A program made the position numbers and the translations under genes. Positions 48,601-55,921 of a DNA stretch of 64,000 nt are shown one piece after another. How positions within the stretch are numbered: position 1 is the first letter of the stretch; the number at the start of each line of letters is the position of its first letter. This DNA is from Aurelia coerulea (Eukaryota; Cnidaria; Scyphozoa; Semaeostomeae; Ulmaridae): assembly GCA_039566865.1 (NCBI GenBank), contig CM076954.1, positions 13,912,001 through 13,976,000 on the forward strand. The letters run 5' to 3'. The notes under the pieces are model-generated. The model had not been told where the DNA came from and ran no database searches. It saw only the letters and a list, made by a program, of their open reading frames with translations.

Positions 48601-51600
48601 GCCGAAAGGCTAAATTGTATTTGAGAATGTTGGTTGTGGTTTAGGCCGATTTCATCATGTTGAAAAGAAGATCGATAAAGCTGCTCAAATTCAAGCCTTA
48701 GATGGCATGAAAAAGAAACGGCCTTCTTTCCCAGTCAACATTTTAGATGTGATGCAAAAGACTGAACTTATATGTCGTTCAGAGTATATATGTCGTTCAG
48801 AGAATACGAATTCAGTTAATACTGAGTTCAGAGAATAAGAATAGGGGTTCAGCCTTTTGTATCACATCTAAAATGTTGACTGGAAAAATAGGCCGTTTCT
48901 TTCTCATGCCATCTAAAGCTTGAATTTGAGCAGGTTTATCGACCTTCTTTTCGACATGAAAACGTCGTGATAAGACCGCAACCAACATCTTAAAATACAA
49001 TTTATCCTTTAGGCAATCAAATGAAACAAAATTTTTAAAAATCGGTTCATTGGTTATGGACATGTAAGTAATCAAACAATAATACATCATTTTGGGACAC
49101 CCGGTACAACACAATACCAAACGTCAAATATACCATAAGAGCTCTACCTAGCCGCCCTTTTCTATTAAGCCCCCTCTCAAATAAGCCCCTCCCCTCGAAA
49201 CCAAAATCTTAAAGAAGCCCCCTCTATCAAGCCCCTTCATTTATATCGCCTGAGGATACCAAAGAATTTGGATCTATATAGCCAAACAAATTTGCATCTT
49301 AATTTTGATATGATTTGAGACCAAAACTGCGCCGGATCGGTGTATTTGACCCGCTACATTGTATGTTATTTCCGGAAAATATGGGATGGGTCAAATGCAG
49401 TTTAGCGGACACAGCTTTCAAGGAAAACAGAGGTTGAATTGAGTTGTATTATCATAATTGAACGCTGATTGGCTTGTTAAACAATAGCAATAAACATCCT
49501 GTCATGTGATTGGATAATGCAAGATTCGATCGTGATTCGACTGATTCACGCTTGCGAGAGGACGTCAAAATGTTTTAAACATACATAACTTCAATAGACC
49601 TTTTAGCTATTCTACAAAAGAGCCTGGATCGAGCGTTATTTTTATACGCGAGGCTCGATAGAGTGGTGTTAAGAGCTTCTATCACTATTGTGCAAATTCG
49701 AAAATTCTACAAAGTGCACTTTGTAGAATTTTCGAACATGCACAATATTGATAGAAGCTCTAACGCCACTCTATCGAACCTCGTGTATAAAAATAACGCT
49801 CAATCCAGGCTCTTTTGTAGAATAGCTAAAAGGTCTATTAGCAAAAATCCAATGTGTTGCCGATGAGGCCTGAGAAGTGAGGCGAAAGCTTCGACAAAAT
49901 AAATAATGTAAATGTGAGTGTTGAAAATAAATGGCAAATAAACAAAAACACAATCATAGCAATGTGAAGAGCTTACCTGTTTAAAAATCTTCCGTGACAT
50001 GAATTCAGCATCGTCAATCTCCATTCCTTCAGCCTCAAAGCTCTCCGGTTCTTGATACTCACTAACGCTCTCACTATCTTGAGTGCCTGCCATTACGACA
50101 TCAGACATAGACCATGCAGGAGAACTTCTTTCAGACATTCCATCAACCGAACGTACAGTTCTCGAAGAATTCTCCTGAGTTATTAACAATGTCTCGCTCG
50201 TATCGGAGCTGAGACTAAACCGCCTTACCCCATTCCTTGGTTCATTATTTTCAGTTTTCACAGCTATTTCTCCAAAATTCGGTATTTGAGCTTGGAAACT
50301 GGGAGTCTTTGGTGTAACATTATATGGTCTTTTTGGTATTTTATAATTGCTGTCTAATGGCTTCGTTAAAGGCCTATCCATTTTGTCAACGGATTCCTTG
50401 GAAACACTTCTCCGAAGTGGTTTCAGAGGATACAGTGGTTTGTTTGAAACTTTCCCTATCCTATTTCGTTCTTTGCTCTGATTGGTCATTTTGATAACTT
50501 GCGTGTTAGAATCATTAATGCCATTCGAACTAATATCCTCTCTATGTTCTAAGTAGCTTCTTGCCTTGACTGTTACACTTGCAGATTTTCTTACATTACT
50601 CTCCGATGATCTTGGTATCGCTGCCTTGATTCTGTCCTCGGTTTTTATAGGTACACTATTTTTTAAGCTGTCTTTTGTTATTTTTTCGACATTCACATTT
50701 GCTGAAGAAAGCCTTTTTAACTTCACAGCATTGCTTTGAGCACCTTTTGGCACAGAGGCACTTTTTGATGCTGAACTACTCCTTGGTAAGGAGGCAATCT
50801 TGGGCATCGAAAGATTTTTCGGTGCCGATTTTTCAACGACTTTATTGATAGCCTTTTCTGTCAATTTCACACCCTTTTTATTTGGATTGTGTTTTTCGAT
50901 TTTTGTTCCATTTTTGGTATGTTTATTCGTGGTTCCTTTGATGTTTCTAACAATTTTTGCCAATGGTTTAATTGTCTCTTCCTTGTGGCCTCGTTTTCTT
51001 GATAGCTGGGTTTTCTCATTTGCTTGGTTACTTGTTTTTTGTTGCAAAGGTGGGTCATCTGATTTTGCATTTGCCGGAGTTGCTGGTTTTTCCAATTTCT
51101 TATCCTTTTCCTGGAAACATAGAAGGAAGCATGTAAGAATTAATTATCATCCACCAGGCCGCTACATCTAAATTTTTTGAACAGAAAGTGCTTTAGGTCT
51201 TTCTTATTGATTAAATTTGTAGGTTGATTTGGTGTTATATTTTCCATATTCAACCAAAGATTGTCACTGGGAGCTTCAAAAAGAACTGCAGGGTGTCCCA
51301 AAAAATATGTACGCCTTTTAAAGGGCTATTGTAGGAGAGCTATAAATCGAAATTTTCCATTTTTTAAATTTTTGAATAGACGTGATTTCAACTTATAGGG
51401 CATGTATCGTGAACATGATTGGCTAATGTAATACAATTCTCTCTTTTGTTCTTTTGTTTAGTACAAAGCACGGAACCGAGGCTGCATTTTTACAGCAGTA
51501 AAAATTCATGAAGCAGAAATAAAAGTCACGAAACAATGAAATTCCAATCCAAATTTCTTTGCTGTATCAACCAACTGCTATCGCGACATATGCCCTTTAA

Positions 51601-52362
51601 AGTTTGGCTCTCTATTTTAATCAGGTGGATCAATGTGAATGGACTAAAACGGATGTTTTCCTGCTGTATTTGTACAAAAACGGAGCAATGTCAAGGAGTA
51701 GCTTGGATGCACCAAAAACAGGTCATAACAAAAACGGAGCAGTGCAAGCGGTACTTTTGCTGTAAATCTGCTATGGAAGTCTTTAGATAGCTTCATTAGC
51801 TTCAAAATGGCAGCATTTATCATGTTTGAGACTGTGATGTTATCAAAATTCTAAAAACTAAACCAGCAGAGCTACAGATTTCTGCTTGCCACATATTGTA
51901 GACTTTGCATCATTTTTCCTCTATTGACAAGGAATTACAATGATTTCAAATTTTTGAGCATTTTCCAAAAGTTTGTTTACAAATATATAGCAAAGTACTC
52001 TCAGTTTCTCTCAAGACATTCAATTCAAAGCAAACTGTACAAGCGTTTTACGCTCACTGTTTCAAAGATAACTTTGCAATACCCTTTAAAAATTCAAAAC
52101 AAATGCATGTGAAGAAAGTTCCTACTCAGCATCATTACAACATTTTAGGGCAAGAGCAGCATCCTAAATGGTCCAATGGCCTTTGAGAGAAGGAACATAC
52201 TTTCTTTCAACTTACCTGATCTTCTAGCAATATGGCTTCAGGATGCTCCCAAAGTGATTCTCCAGTCAGAGTGTTGAAATAGTATATCTTTCCTTTCAAG
52301 GACTTAGACAAGCACTTTATCCATCCTTCTGGTAGGGTTGGGTCTTCACCTTCCACTTCCAT
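24601..52362 (-). CDS. SWT1: SWT1 RNA endoribonuclease homologue, complete 20-exon model
   Basis: Twenty exons join in phase to 2913 bases, 970 residues plus stop (human SWT1 is about 900). Residues 10-42 form a WW domain (W14, YYF 27-29, W38, P41). Residues about 50-427, one large exon, are Ser/Lys/Arg-rich and probably disordered. Residues about 430-585 are the PIN nuclease domain, with acidic residues D436 (IVLDTNIL), E472 (PWMVVQELDRLK), D542 (ESNDDSILLC) and D566 (LLSNDRNL). The C-terminal part carries RIKPPWTLLD and KHWIAVFGQVIRRNL, both clear counterparts of human SWT1. The yeast orthologue is a nuclear PIN endoribonuclease that helps survey mRNP quality at transcription sites, so the same role is inferred here. 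The mean intron is over 1 kb and most introns hold MITEs. Extra exon-like segments occur in the second intron (44462-46211). The next gene upstream is ATG5, same strand. Confidence 0.93.
24976..25500. mobile_element. Foldback element, family F2 copy 1, perfect 9-bp duplication
   Basis: Ends AGCATAGGTTCCAAATC and GATTTGGAACCTATGCT are inverted; inner arms share CTATAATTCTACCGTTGGAC. Flanked by GATCCACGA on both sides (24967-24975, 25501-25509). Lies in the last SWT1 intron. No ORF of note. Confidence 0.9.
25715..25902. repeat. Small foldback
   Basis: AAAGTTAGTTGACGGAGATAAA and the inverted TTATCTCCGTCGACTAACTTT bound about 188 bases. Confidence 0.6.
26199..26266 (-). CDS. SWT1: SWT1 exon 19
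   Basis: 68 bases, MMCQDCKITFDALRAFCVDN, acceptor TTGTTATTAATAG, donor TAG|GTGAGT. Matches KFTAQEIYDCVSQ in human; phase links exons 18 and 20. Confidence 0.8.
26307..26560. mobile_element. Left arm of a GGGTGTCCCAAAA-class MITE
   Basis: TACTGGGTGTCCCAAAATTA and the next 100 bases match the left arm of the palindromic element at 48509-49106 (ATGTATTATYGTTTGATTGC, GCCGAAAGGCT). No right arm was found. Confidence 0.55.
26804..26891 (-). CDS. SWT1: SWT1 exon 18
   Basis: 88 bases, ENSAIFTELGQSIAQFMKV at its end; one frame open in the phase set by exon 17. Donor GTT|GTGAGT. Confidence 0.82.
26984..27170 (+). mobile_element. tRNA-derived SINE
   Basis: TGGCGCAATGG fits the RNA polymerase III A box and GGTTCGATCCC the B box, about 35 bases apart, in a tRNA-like head starting GTTGTGGCGCAATGG. 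A non-tRNA body follows (GCGCTTGGCACTAGAAACTG) and a degenerate ACTTCA tail. A tail fragment recurs at 5687-5790. It is in a SWT1 intron and is not a functional tRNA: the anticodon arm cannot be folded convincingly. Confidence 0.7.
27769..27915 (-). CDS. SWT1: SWT1 exon 17
   Basis: 147 bases, acceptor CTTTGCAG, donor AAGG|GTAAGA. SVEAMRFLEQFIPCLGRLVQ is a helical segment resembling the human C-terminal domain. Confidence 0.88.
28044..28566. mobile_element. Foldback element, family F2 copy 2, perfect 9-bp duplication
   Basis: Same termini and arms as 24976-25500. Flanked by GTACAGACT (28035-28043 and 28567-28575). Confidence 0.9.
29107..29856. mobile_element. TA-flanked MITE with long arms
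   Basis: TACAGGGTGACCCAGAAAAT and ATTTTTTTGGGATACCCTGTA-type ends; arms pair for roughly 190 bases, including TTCGACGTTT/AAACGTCGAA and AAGCTTTTGAAGTT-like blocks. Non-coding. Confidence 0.75.
29863..30295. repeat. Foldback with TATAAGAATA arms
   Basis: CACTCTTTTTTTTTATAAGAA at the left, ATTCTTATAAAAAAAGAGAG at the right. Probably a TATAAGAAAC-family member with altered tips. Confidence 0.5.
30386..30489 (-). CDS. SWT1: SWT1 exon 16
   Basis: 104 bases, ends MSTFDDIWKAVTVL, equivalent to the EIWSILESVW region of human SWT1. Confidence 0.85.
30693..31160 (-). repeat. Interspersed repeat with purine tract, inverted copy of 43865-44345
   Basis: GTGCGTGAAACCGCGAAGCA opens it; a 200-base tract of A and G (GGAAAGGAAAGG-type) fills it; GAATTCTGGTTTGACATTCC closes it. 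The copy at 43865-44345 has the same order on the opposite strand. Confidence 0.75.
31353..31515. mobile_element. TACAGTAAAAACCCGC MITE, short copy at a splice donor
   Basis: TACAGTAAAAAACCGCGTATA and CACGCGGGTTTTTACTGTA are inverted repeats. TA tips fit Tc1/mariner or pogo-type elements. Abuts the exon 15 donor. Confidence 0.82.
31522..31735 (-). CDS. SWT1: SWT1 exon 15
   Basis: 214 bases; starts YDGVMPKCLAAVIVLQ (human YDGVLPQAFAQVNNLLQ), includes LRPLPQPRMRRDS. The donor ACG|GTACGT is followed at once by a MITE (31353-31515), so only six intron bases separate exon and transposon. Confidence 0.9.
32385..32466 (-). CDS. SWT1: SWT1 exon 14
   Basis: 82 bases, LDLAGEMIDLGYLLCEAFSK; helical segment equivalent to human LLTEAKELLLAFSSRS. 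Confidence 0.88.
32605..34250. repeat. Foldback split by a hAT element
   Basis: GCATGCTTGAAATCCTCAAAA-type left arm (32611-32720) pairs with the right arm (34094-34245), sharing CCATTTCAGATC, ACAATGA and GTGTTTCATTTCAGC. Element 32721-34085 sits near the centre. Confidence 0.7.
32721..34085. mobile_element. Non-autonomous hAT element with perfect 8-bp duplication
   Basis: Ends CAGTGGCGGCTGGCA and TGCCAGCCGCCACTG are perfect 15-base inverted repeats, flanked by CTCAGTTG on both sides (32713-32720, 34086-34093). 1365 bp, no transposase. Subterminal palindromes (CAAAAATTTGT ... ACAAATTTTTG; GGGGCTTCGCCCCT-type) are present. Confidence 0.9.
34527..34615 (-). CDS. SWT1: SWT1 exon 13
   Basis: 89 bases, HWIAVFGQVIRRNLKERVLE; human has KHWLAVFGLVMEKNL at this place. 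Confidence 0.95.
34941..35003 (-). CDS. SWT1: SWT1 exon 12, KPPWTLL signature
   Basis: 63 bases, LEIVRIKPPWTLLDTFDLLE. KPPWTLL is identical to human SWT1. Confidence 0.95.
35779..35873 (-). CDS. SWT1: SWT1 exon 11
   Basis: 95 bases, IREAFAAVIEKEMKEAYDDL, equivalent to the human segment ending ETEMKIAFGNLW. Donor TTTG|GTGAGT. Confidence 0.9.
36225..36277 (-). CDS. SWT1: SWT1 exon 10
   Basis: 53 bases, YFKEAEAQEILADRRRK, acceptor CATTTTACAG, donor AAG|GTGAGT. Phase fits both sides. Confidence 0.8.
36721..36790 (-). CDS. SWT1: SWT1 exon 9
   Basis: 70 bases, TLLSGLRDLFQSGNIIVHKD, between CTTTTCAG and AAAG|GTGAGA. Phase fits; weakly conserved linker. Confidence 0.78.
36791..37812. other. SWT1 intron, MITE relic
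   Basis: 37145-37410 resembles the right half of 61341-61950 (CCTCATAATTTCACAATGGAGT, CTTGATATCCATAGAGCC, AAACGGGGATC, GACTCATCCG). The rest is unremarkable. Confidence 0.45.
37813..37901 (-). CDS. SWT1: SWT1 exon 8, PIN domain end
   Basis: 89 bases, TDAKTVLLSNDRNLCNKAMM; carries D566. Human counterpart ILCTDDRNLRNKGL. Donor AAA|GTAAGT. Confidence 0.95.
38128..39060 (+). mobile_element. Internally deleted LINE copy
   Basis: First part: FSVYRPPDSNLDTFFANLL and VITIGDTNI, the end of a LINE apurinic endonuclease. Then, with no RT core between, NFGYCPLVWYFSSMKSLQKI, KLQERTLRFLYNDHKSSYN and LCIGIYKTVNNLNPTFMK, the C-terminal RT region. Frameshifts and stops present. Confidence 0.82.
39061..39320. 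other. LINE tail and ACA simple repeat
   Basis: Includes CAACAACAACAGCAACAACA at about 39145-39175. No gene. Confidence 0.4.
39325..39406 (-). CDS. SWT1: SWT1 exon 7, PIN domain
   Basis: 82 bases, ASQSVEGFVEESNDDSILLC; carries D542 in the NDD motif shared with human SWT1. Donor GTTTGT. Confidence 0.93.
39603..39996. mobile_element. TACAGTA-class MITE
   Basis: TACAGTAAGAACCCGCAAAA and TTTTGCGGGTTCTTACTGTA perfectly inverted; many internal (A)TAAGAAAC/GTTTCTTA motifs. Confidence 0.85.
39997..40585. other. SWT1 intron, nothing recognised
   Basis: A 65-codon minus ORF (40016-40213) has no domain and no splice context. No repeat termini seen. Confidence 0.3.
40586..40693 (-). CDS. SWT1: SWT1 exon 6, PIN domain
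   Basis: 108 bases, VLARKAVSFLHSCFAQNHPR and flanks. Matches the helix after the second acidic residue in PIN proteins. Confidence 0.9.
41092..41215. repeat. Short imperfect tandem repeat
   Basis: GGTCATTCCCAGGGTCACGG and variants (CTTCATTCCCAGGGTCATGG; AAACTATTCCAGGGG twice) repeat in tandem. Confidence 0.6.
41354..41395 (-). CDS. SWT1: SWT1 exon 5
   Basis: 42 bases, TAPDSRVHEFAEGE, phase 0 both ends, donor GAG|GTTTGT. Lies at the variable loop of the PIN domain, so homology gives little support; splice signals and phase do. Confidence 0.72.
41731..41792 (-). CDS. SWT1: SWT1 exon 4, PIN domain
   Basis: 62 bases; encodes AGRPTIIIPWMVVQELDRLK, including conserved E472. Human counterpart IIPWVVMQELDRMK. 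Confidence 0.95.
42021..42167. repeat. Pentanucleotide microsatellite (GTGTT)n
   Basis: About 29 units of GTGTT with occasional GTGCT and GCGTT. The open frames through it are artefacts of the repeat. Confidence 0.95.
42348..42809. mobile_element. TACAGTA-class MITE
   Basis: TACAGTAGTGTCCCGCATATA and TATGCGGGACACTACTGTA inverted; internal TATAAGAAAC motifs in both orientations. Confidence 0.85.
42865..43448. mobile_element. Foldback element, family F1 copy 2
   Basis: AACAAGGACCGATTTTGTAA and inverted TTACAAAATCTGTCCTTGTT; body as in 4896-5488. Flanks AATGCGACC (42856-42864) and AATGCAACC (43449-43457), 8 of 9 identical. Confidence 0.85.
43472..43559 (-). CDS. SWT1: SWT1 exon 3, PIN domain start
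   Basis: Acceptor TATTTCATTCAG, donor CTG|GTAAGT. Encodes EGSLFIVLDTNILLSHLKF with the first catalytic Asp (D436). An F1 foldback lies in the intron, its target duplication ending 10 bases from the donor. Confidence 0.95.
43865..44345 (+). repeat. Interspersed repeat with pyrimidine tract
   Basis: GGTGGAAAAAATATTTGCCT starts it, TTCTTCCTTCCATTGTTTTA follows, then about 250 bases of C and T, then GCTGCTTCGCGGCTTCACGC. Inverted counterpart at 30693-31160. The long open frame across it is low-complexity. Confidence 0.75.
44462..44535 (-). CDS. Unassigned exon-like segment X5
   Basis: Acceptor GCCTTTGATAACAG, 74 bases, donor AGA|GTATGT. Encodes VGEETEWLDGTKKCGFMDNF and joins X4 in phase. Ends in the phase that SWT1 exon 3 would accept. 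Family not recognised. Confidence 0.45.
44589..44675 (-). CDS. Unassigned exon-like segment X4
   Basis: Acceptor TTCAAAAATCACAG, 87 bases, donor TCC|GTAAGA. Only one frame is open: KMKGDDPAIASVQNPKHLNG, then GLALLEKI. Does not fit the phase of X3. Confidence 0.45.
44757..44807 (-). CDS. Unassigned exon-like segment X3
   Basis: Acceptor TTTATTTGCAG, 51 bases, EFEDHIEAITQEGLQIQ, donor CAG|GTTGTG (weak). Phase 0 both ends. Confidence 0.4.
44863..45226 (+). mobile_element. LINE 3' fragment with (AAT)n tail
   Basis: YLWRILGHILRSDENTAVQL, then a basic RVRRPRC segment and IMNDLHRRN resemble the last part of LINE polyproteins. Ends in GATAATAATAATAATAATTAA, a simple-repeat tail as left by target-primed insertion. 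Confidence 0.65.
45416..45880. mobile_element. TACAGTA-class MITE
   Basis: TACAGTAGAAAGCCGCATAA and TTCATGCAGGTTTCTACTGTA inverted; internal TAAGAACCT motifs. Confidence 0.78.
46020..46058 (-). CDS. Unassigned exon-like segment X2
   Basis: Strong acceptor (TTGCTTTTCCCCGTAG) and donor (AAG|GTGAGT) enclose 13 codons, IEDIRCERIEVPK. Only 35 bases separate it from X1, too short for an ordinary intron, so X1 and X2 may be alternatives. Confidence 0.4.
46094..46211 (-). CDS. Unassigned exon-like segment X1
   Basis: Acceptor TTTTCTCTTTTTAG, 118 bases, donor TTG|GTAAGC. Reads LFQSLPPLCEKHAVIVVEML and onward, with protein-like composition. Does not accept the phase of SWT1 exon 2 unless an inner acceptor (TATGTGAG) is used. 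Confidence 0.45.
46259..47164. other. SWT1 intron, GGGTTAG-rich patch
   Basis: 47115-47155 has four loose copies of AGGGTTAG, similar to the CCCTAA-like patch at 63770-63860. A 104-codon plus ORF (46540-46854) is not recognised and lacks support. Confidence 0.35.
47165..48008. mobile_element. DNA transposon remnant, about 845 bp
   Basis: AAAGGGAATATAAGCATATA and TATATGCTTATATTCCCTTT are perfect inverted termini. The minus strand contains a protein-like piece (DEADLVAAEFDVLKKSKRF) with stops around it, perhaps from a lost transposase or captured exon. Confidence 0.65.
48509..49106. mobile_element. Nearly perfect palindromic MITE, TACCGGGTGTCCCA class
   Basis: TACCGGGTGTCCCAAAATGA to TCATTTTGGGACACCCGGTA; arms of about 270 bases pair over most of their length (GCTCAAATTCAAGC, GGCATGARAAAGAAACGGCC), separated by a short spacer with a tandem TATGTCGTTCAGAG. 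Confidence 0.85.
49595..49837. mobile_element. 243-bp hairpin element, family H copy 1
   Basis: TAGACCTTTTAGCTATTCTA at the left is exactly inverted at the right. The arms of about 118 bases pair almost without gap around CTACAAAGTGCACTTTGTAG. An identical-length copy in opposite orientation is at 60528-60770. Confidence 0.88.
49977..51110 (-). CDS. SWT1: SWT1 exon 2, long disordered region
   Basis: 1134 bases, 378 codons; acceptor TATGTTTCCAG, donor CAG|GTAAGC. Lys/Ser/Arg-rich with repeated short basic patches; ends in an acidic segment (EGMEIDDAEFMSRKIFKQ) that parallels the MEIDLEDD segment just before the PIN domain in human SWT1. Confidence 0.92.
51111..52215. other. SWT1 first intron, decayed repeat
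   Basis: 51620-51765 is a degenerate copy of the right half of 57228-57651 (GGTGGATCAATGTGAATGGA, TACAAAAACGGAGCAATGT, AACAAAAACGGAGCAGTG). A l TGCAGGGTGTCCCAAAAAAT terminus lies at about 51289 without a clear partner. Confidence 0.5.
52216..52362 (-). CDS. SWT1: SWT1 exon 1, start codon and WW domain
   Basis: ATG at 52362; 49 codons; donor CAG|GTAAGT. LPEGWIKCLSK, KIYYFNTLTGES and LWEHPE give the two Trp, the aromatic cluster and the Pro of a WW domain, which binds proline-rich ligands. Confidence 0.92.
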
Positions 52363-52842
52363 CTTTCAAGAAAATGTCCTTTGATCAGCTTGTAGATGTT
52401 TTATTATGAAATCATTTCTTTCTTGAAAGAACACTGAATTTCTGATTGGTAGATCCTAAGGAGTATTGCAAACATATTAAGGTATTTGGTGAACTGCATG
52501 ATTGAAGGCATTAAATCCATATGAACATCTAACTTAAGTTGAAGACCAACAAATGTAGCCATGAATTCAAAAAGTCCCGAAATATTATCGTTTTGTTGCC
52601 TTGTTGAGTCAAAAGGGGGTACATTTTATTGAGACACCCGGTATATAAATTGAAACAAAAAAGTTTCTGCATTCAGTGCACAAGTAAAAATAATATACTC
52701 ATTGTGTATTTTTTGACTTACCTAAACATAAATACAGTGCGACATACACTATTCAAAATGTTGCTGACAAACTGATCATGGCCTTTCATTTTTACAAAAT
52801 GGTGGTTATGTCAATAGCTGCAGGAAACAAAAGCCCTCTTAG
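52363..52842. promoter_or_regulatory. 5' flank of SWT1
   Basis: The promoter must lie here, but no TATA box or clear initiator was seen. A lone right terminus GAGACACCCGGTATA ends at about 52645. Confidence 0.25.
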
Positions 52843-53243
52843 GGCCTGTTCATATGGAGAAAGTTTCCCTAGCATTTTCCCGTTTCACAGGAAAATTGGC
52901 TTAGCCGAGGTATCTTTGAACTTTCATATGAGAAAACTTTCCCTGGTGAACTAAAACAATAGTGCTTTGTCTCTGACGCCGAAGGATTCAAAGGGATTAA
53001 CGATAAACAAAAGAAATTTCCCCGCCTAGCCAGGAAAATGTGTTCATATGGGAAAATATTTCCTTAGCTTGGTGGGATCCCAGTATAGTTCAAGTGAGAT
53101 CTCGGCTAGCCAGGAAAATGTTTCCTCATGTGAACGCTTGTGCTATTTTATGTGGTAAAGCTATATGAGGCGGGATCTTGGTATAACGGGAATCCCACTT
53201 CACCGGGAAAATGCCAGGGAAACCTTCTCCACGTGAACAGGCC
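52843..53243. mobile_element. Foldback MITE with GGCCTGTTCA ends
   Basis: GGCCTGTTCATATGGAGAAA and TTCTCCACGTGAACAGGCC inverted; the body repeats (A)GGAAAATGTTTCCT and GGGAAAAT motifs in both directions, similar in design to 1355-1756 and 57228-57651. Confidence 0.7.
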
Positions 53244-53334
53244 ATGTCCTCCTATCATTTTCAGGCAGTTCCTTGGTCTGATTTCAATGGCCATAAAACT
53301 GATGGTCATGAGACTTATACTATGAACTCAAGGT

Positions 53335-53613
53335 GGGAAGAAATTTGCGTGAGGTGAGCAAAATTTTGGCAATTAACTTTCTCAAATTGGCCAAAATAGG
53401 AAATTTTGTGGGAAACTTTTGCGTTTTGTGAAAATAGTCTAAATTCACAGGAGTAAAAATTCTGTGAATTTCAAATTTTAGAAATTTCAACGGGAACAAA
53501 ATTTTGCGAATTCTATATCTATTTCAGGAAATTTTGTGGGAATGAGCTTTGTGAATTTTGGTCAAAAATGTGAAAAACACAAAAGTTTCTTCCTGTGAAA
53601 GTTTCTTCCCTTA
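53335..53613. repeat. AAATTTTGTG-rich foldback
   Basis: GGGAAGAAATTTGCGTGAGG opens and AGGAAGAAAC/GTTTCTTCCC closes; many AAATTTTGTG(G) and CACAAAA copies lie between. Confidence 0.5.
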
Positions 53614-54593
53614 AAGCAGATGCACAAGATGGCCCAGCCAATTAAGTCATGCCCCTTCAATGATCCAATCCAGGTTGCATTCTTTGATTTTGGAGTGGGG
53701 AAGATCATTCTAAAGTAAAATCTGGTGCATCTGAAGGCTGGGTTCCGGGGGTTTACGATTGCGTACTAAATTCCATAAACAAACTGCCATGGGTGGCATT
53801 TACAGAATTATGGGGGAGTAGAATAGCTGGAAGTATTCAAAGTGGCGTGAAGATATTTCCTGCGCACTGCAAAGAATGCAAACTGGGGTCCAATTAATCT
53901 CATGAAACGCAACTATTGATTTTTAATTTTTTTGTTAATTCTTATTTTGTTTTCATCTCTATGCCCTTTTAAATACAGTGGAAATTACCCTGATTTTTCA
54001 TGCCTTGCTTGTATTAGAAAATATGTTGTTTGTTATAAAATTGAGTTGTTATTTTTTTAATTTAATTACATATAGTGGAATTCACAAATAAATGAAGGGA
54101 ATCAATTGCCGCACCCATTTTGGATATCAACACAACACAATCAACCCAACAGCCATCATCATCATGCATACAAATAAATAAATATGACATGATGAGCGGA
54201 GTTGATGTTTTTTGTAGGCCTAACAAACAAGCATGCTGCATTATTATTTCGGCTTTGTTTCCAATCTGAAAGCAGAATTTTCCGATGAGCAGGTCTAGAA
54301 TATTTCTACTGATATGAAATACAAGACCGATAATCCTTAATAGTCAATACATACCTATTTAATCAACATTATCTCTGTTTTTTCGTGCCCGATCTCTGCT
54401 TCCCTTCTTGGCCACCAAAATTACAATATTCTCGTGCTCAATCTTATGCTCCTGCGCATTCCCTTACCGCCATCTTGAAGTCAAAAAGCACAGGGAAACA
54501 AGGGATGGAGCCGTAGGCACCATTCCAGTCAAAACAATACTGCGTTTCCACGTTTCCGTGCATTATTGCGCGCCATCAACATTCCTCCAGACA
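53614..54593. other. Intergenic, nothing recognised
   Basis: AT-rich, with no long ORF and no repeat termini seen. Confidence 0.3.
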
Positions 54594-55184
54594 AACAAGG
54601 ACAGATTTTGTAAAACAATAGCATGAGATGCTTTTCTTGACACCTGAATTCAAAGCGATTAGTGGCTGCAGACAAAGGAAATACTCTCAACCATAAATTC
54701 AAAACAAACAAAGCCGCGAAAGTTTCTCTGAAACCCAAGTAGCTAGCGCACTCGTTGTGCTTTTTAGAAATTGTTTTCAAGAGCAAAGATGAGTGCATAT
54801 CGAAAGAAGAAGGATATATCTACACATCTACCTCGGGCACTATATTTCTTTGGTTCAGAAGCTGGGCAGTAAGTGTTTTAATTACACCTAAAAAATACGA
54901 GAATTGAATCGCCTTTTGAATCAAATAAAAAATTAAATGCCCGTCGCAGATGTGTAGATATATCCTTCTTCTTTCGATTTATGCCCATATTTGCTCTAAA
55001 AAACAATTTCTGGAATGCACAACGAGCGAGCTAGCTACCTTGGTTTCAGAGAAACTATTGCGGCTTTGTTTGTTTTGAATTATTGGCTGAGAGAATTTCC
55101 TTTGTCTGCGATCGCTAATCATTTTGAATTGCCGTGTCAATCAAAACCAACTCGTGCTATTGTCTTACCAAACCTGTCCTTGTT
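54594..55184. mobile_element. Foldback element, family F1 copy 3
   Basis: AACAAGGACAGATTTTGTAA at the left, CCTGTCCTTGTT at the right, body as in the other two copies. No target duplication is visible (CTCCAGACA versus ACCATGGAT). Confidence 0.8.
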
Positions 55185-55477
55185 ACCATGGATAGCTAGA
55201 CACTGCTGGTGTACTTCTATGGCGGAGCAATGCAGTTAATATGTACGTGCGGATGAATAATTTCTATAGTTCTGCGGAGGAGGAAAATAGATCCTCCATA
55301 GAAGTAATAATGCTTTCCTCCGCAAAATAACAAAGCTGTGGGAATCAAGCACACTTGCGGCGTCTAACTACCCAAGCTCTGAGCAGTGGCATATGAATTA
55401 GCAACTGCAATGATTTACGAAGTGTCCATGCAAAAATTGATACCAAAATTTCAAATTTTTTAGTTGTACCATTTGCA

Positions 55478-55921
55478 TACAGTAAGTACTCGCAAATAAG
55501 AAACCCCCTTCTATAAGAAACAGGCCTCATTTTCTTCAAAAGGGGCTCCTTTAATAAGAAACAATTTTAGGTCTGAAATTTAAAAGTTTCTTATTTTCAG
55601 GTTTCTCATAGTTTGTTCTTAAATACTAAAAAATATCCCCATAAATTACTGTAATATAATGTAGCATTCTCAAAACAGAATAAAGATTTTAAAAATTAAA
55701 GATTTACACAGCAAAATTTAACATGGTTAAAATGTGAAATGTACCAGTAATGTTCAATACACATGCATGTACGCTTCTGTCATATACCTTGACTTGACTT
55801 GACTTGATGGTACCAATGTATGAGAAACTCTGACCCTGATCATGAAAAGGTCTCTTCAGATAAGAGACTCTCTGAGGCCTCAATTTAAAAAGTGGTTTCT
55901 TATTTGCGGGTACCCGCTGTA
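55478..55921. mobile_element. TACAGTA-class MITE
   Basis: TACAGTAAGTACTCGCAAAT and ATTTGCGGGTACCCGCTGTA inverted; inner AATAAGAAAC motifs. Confidence 0.8.
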
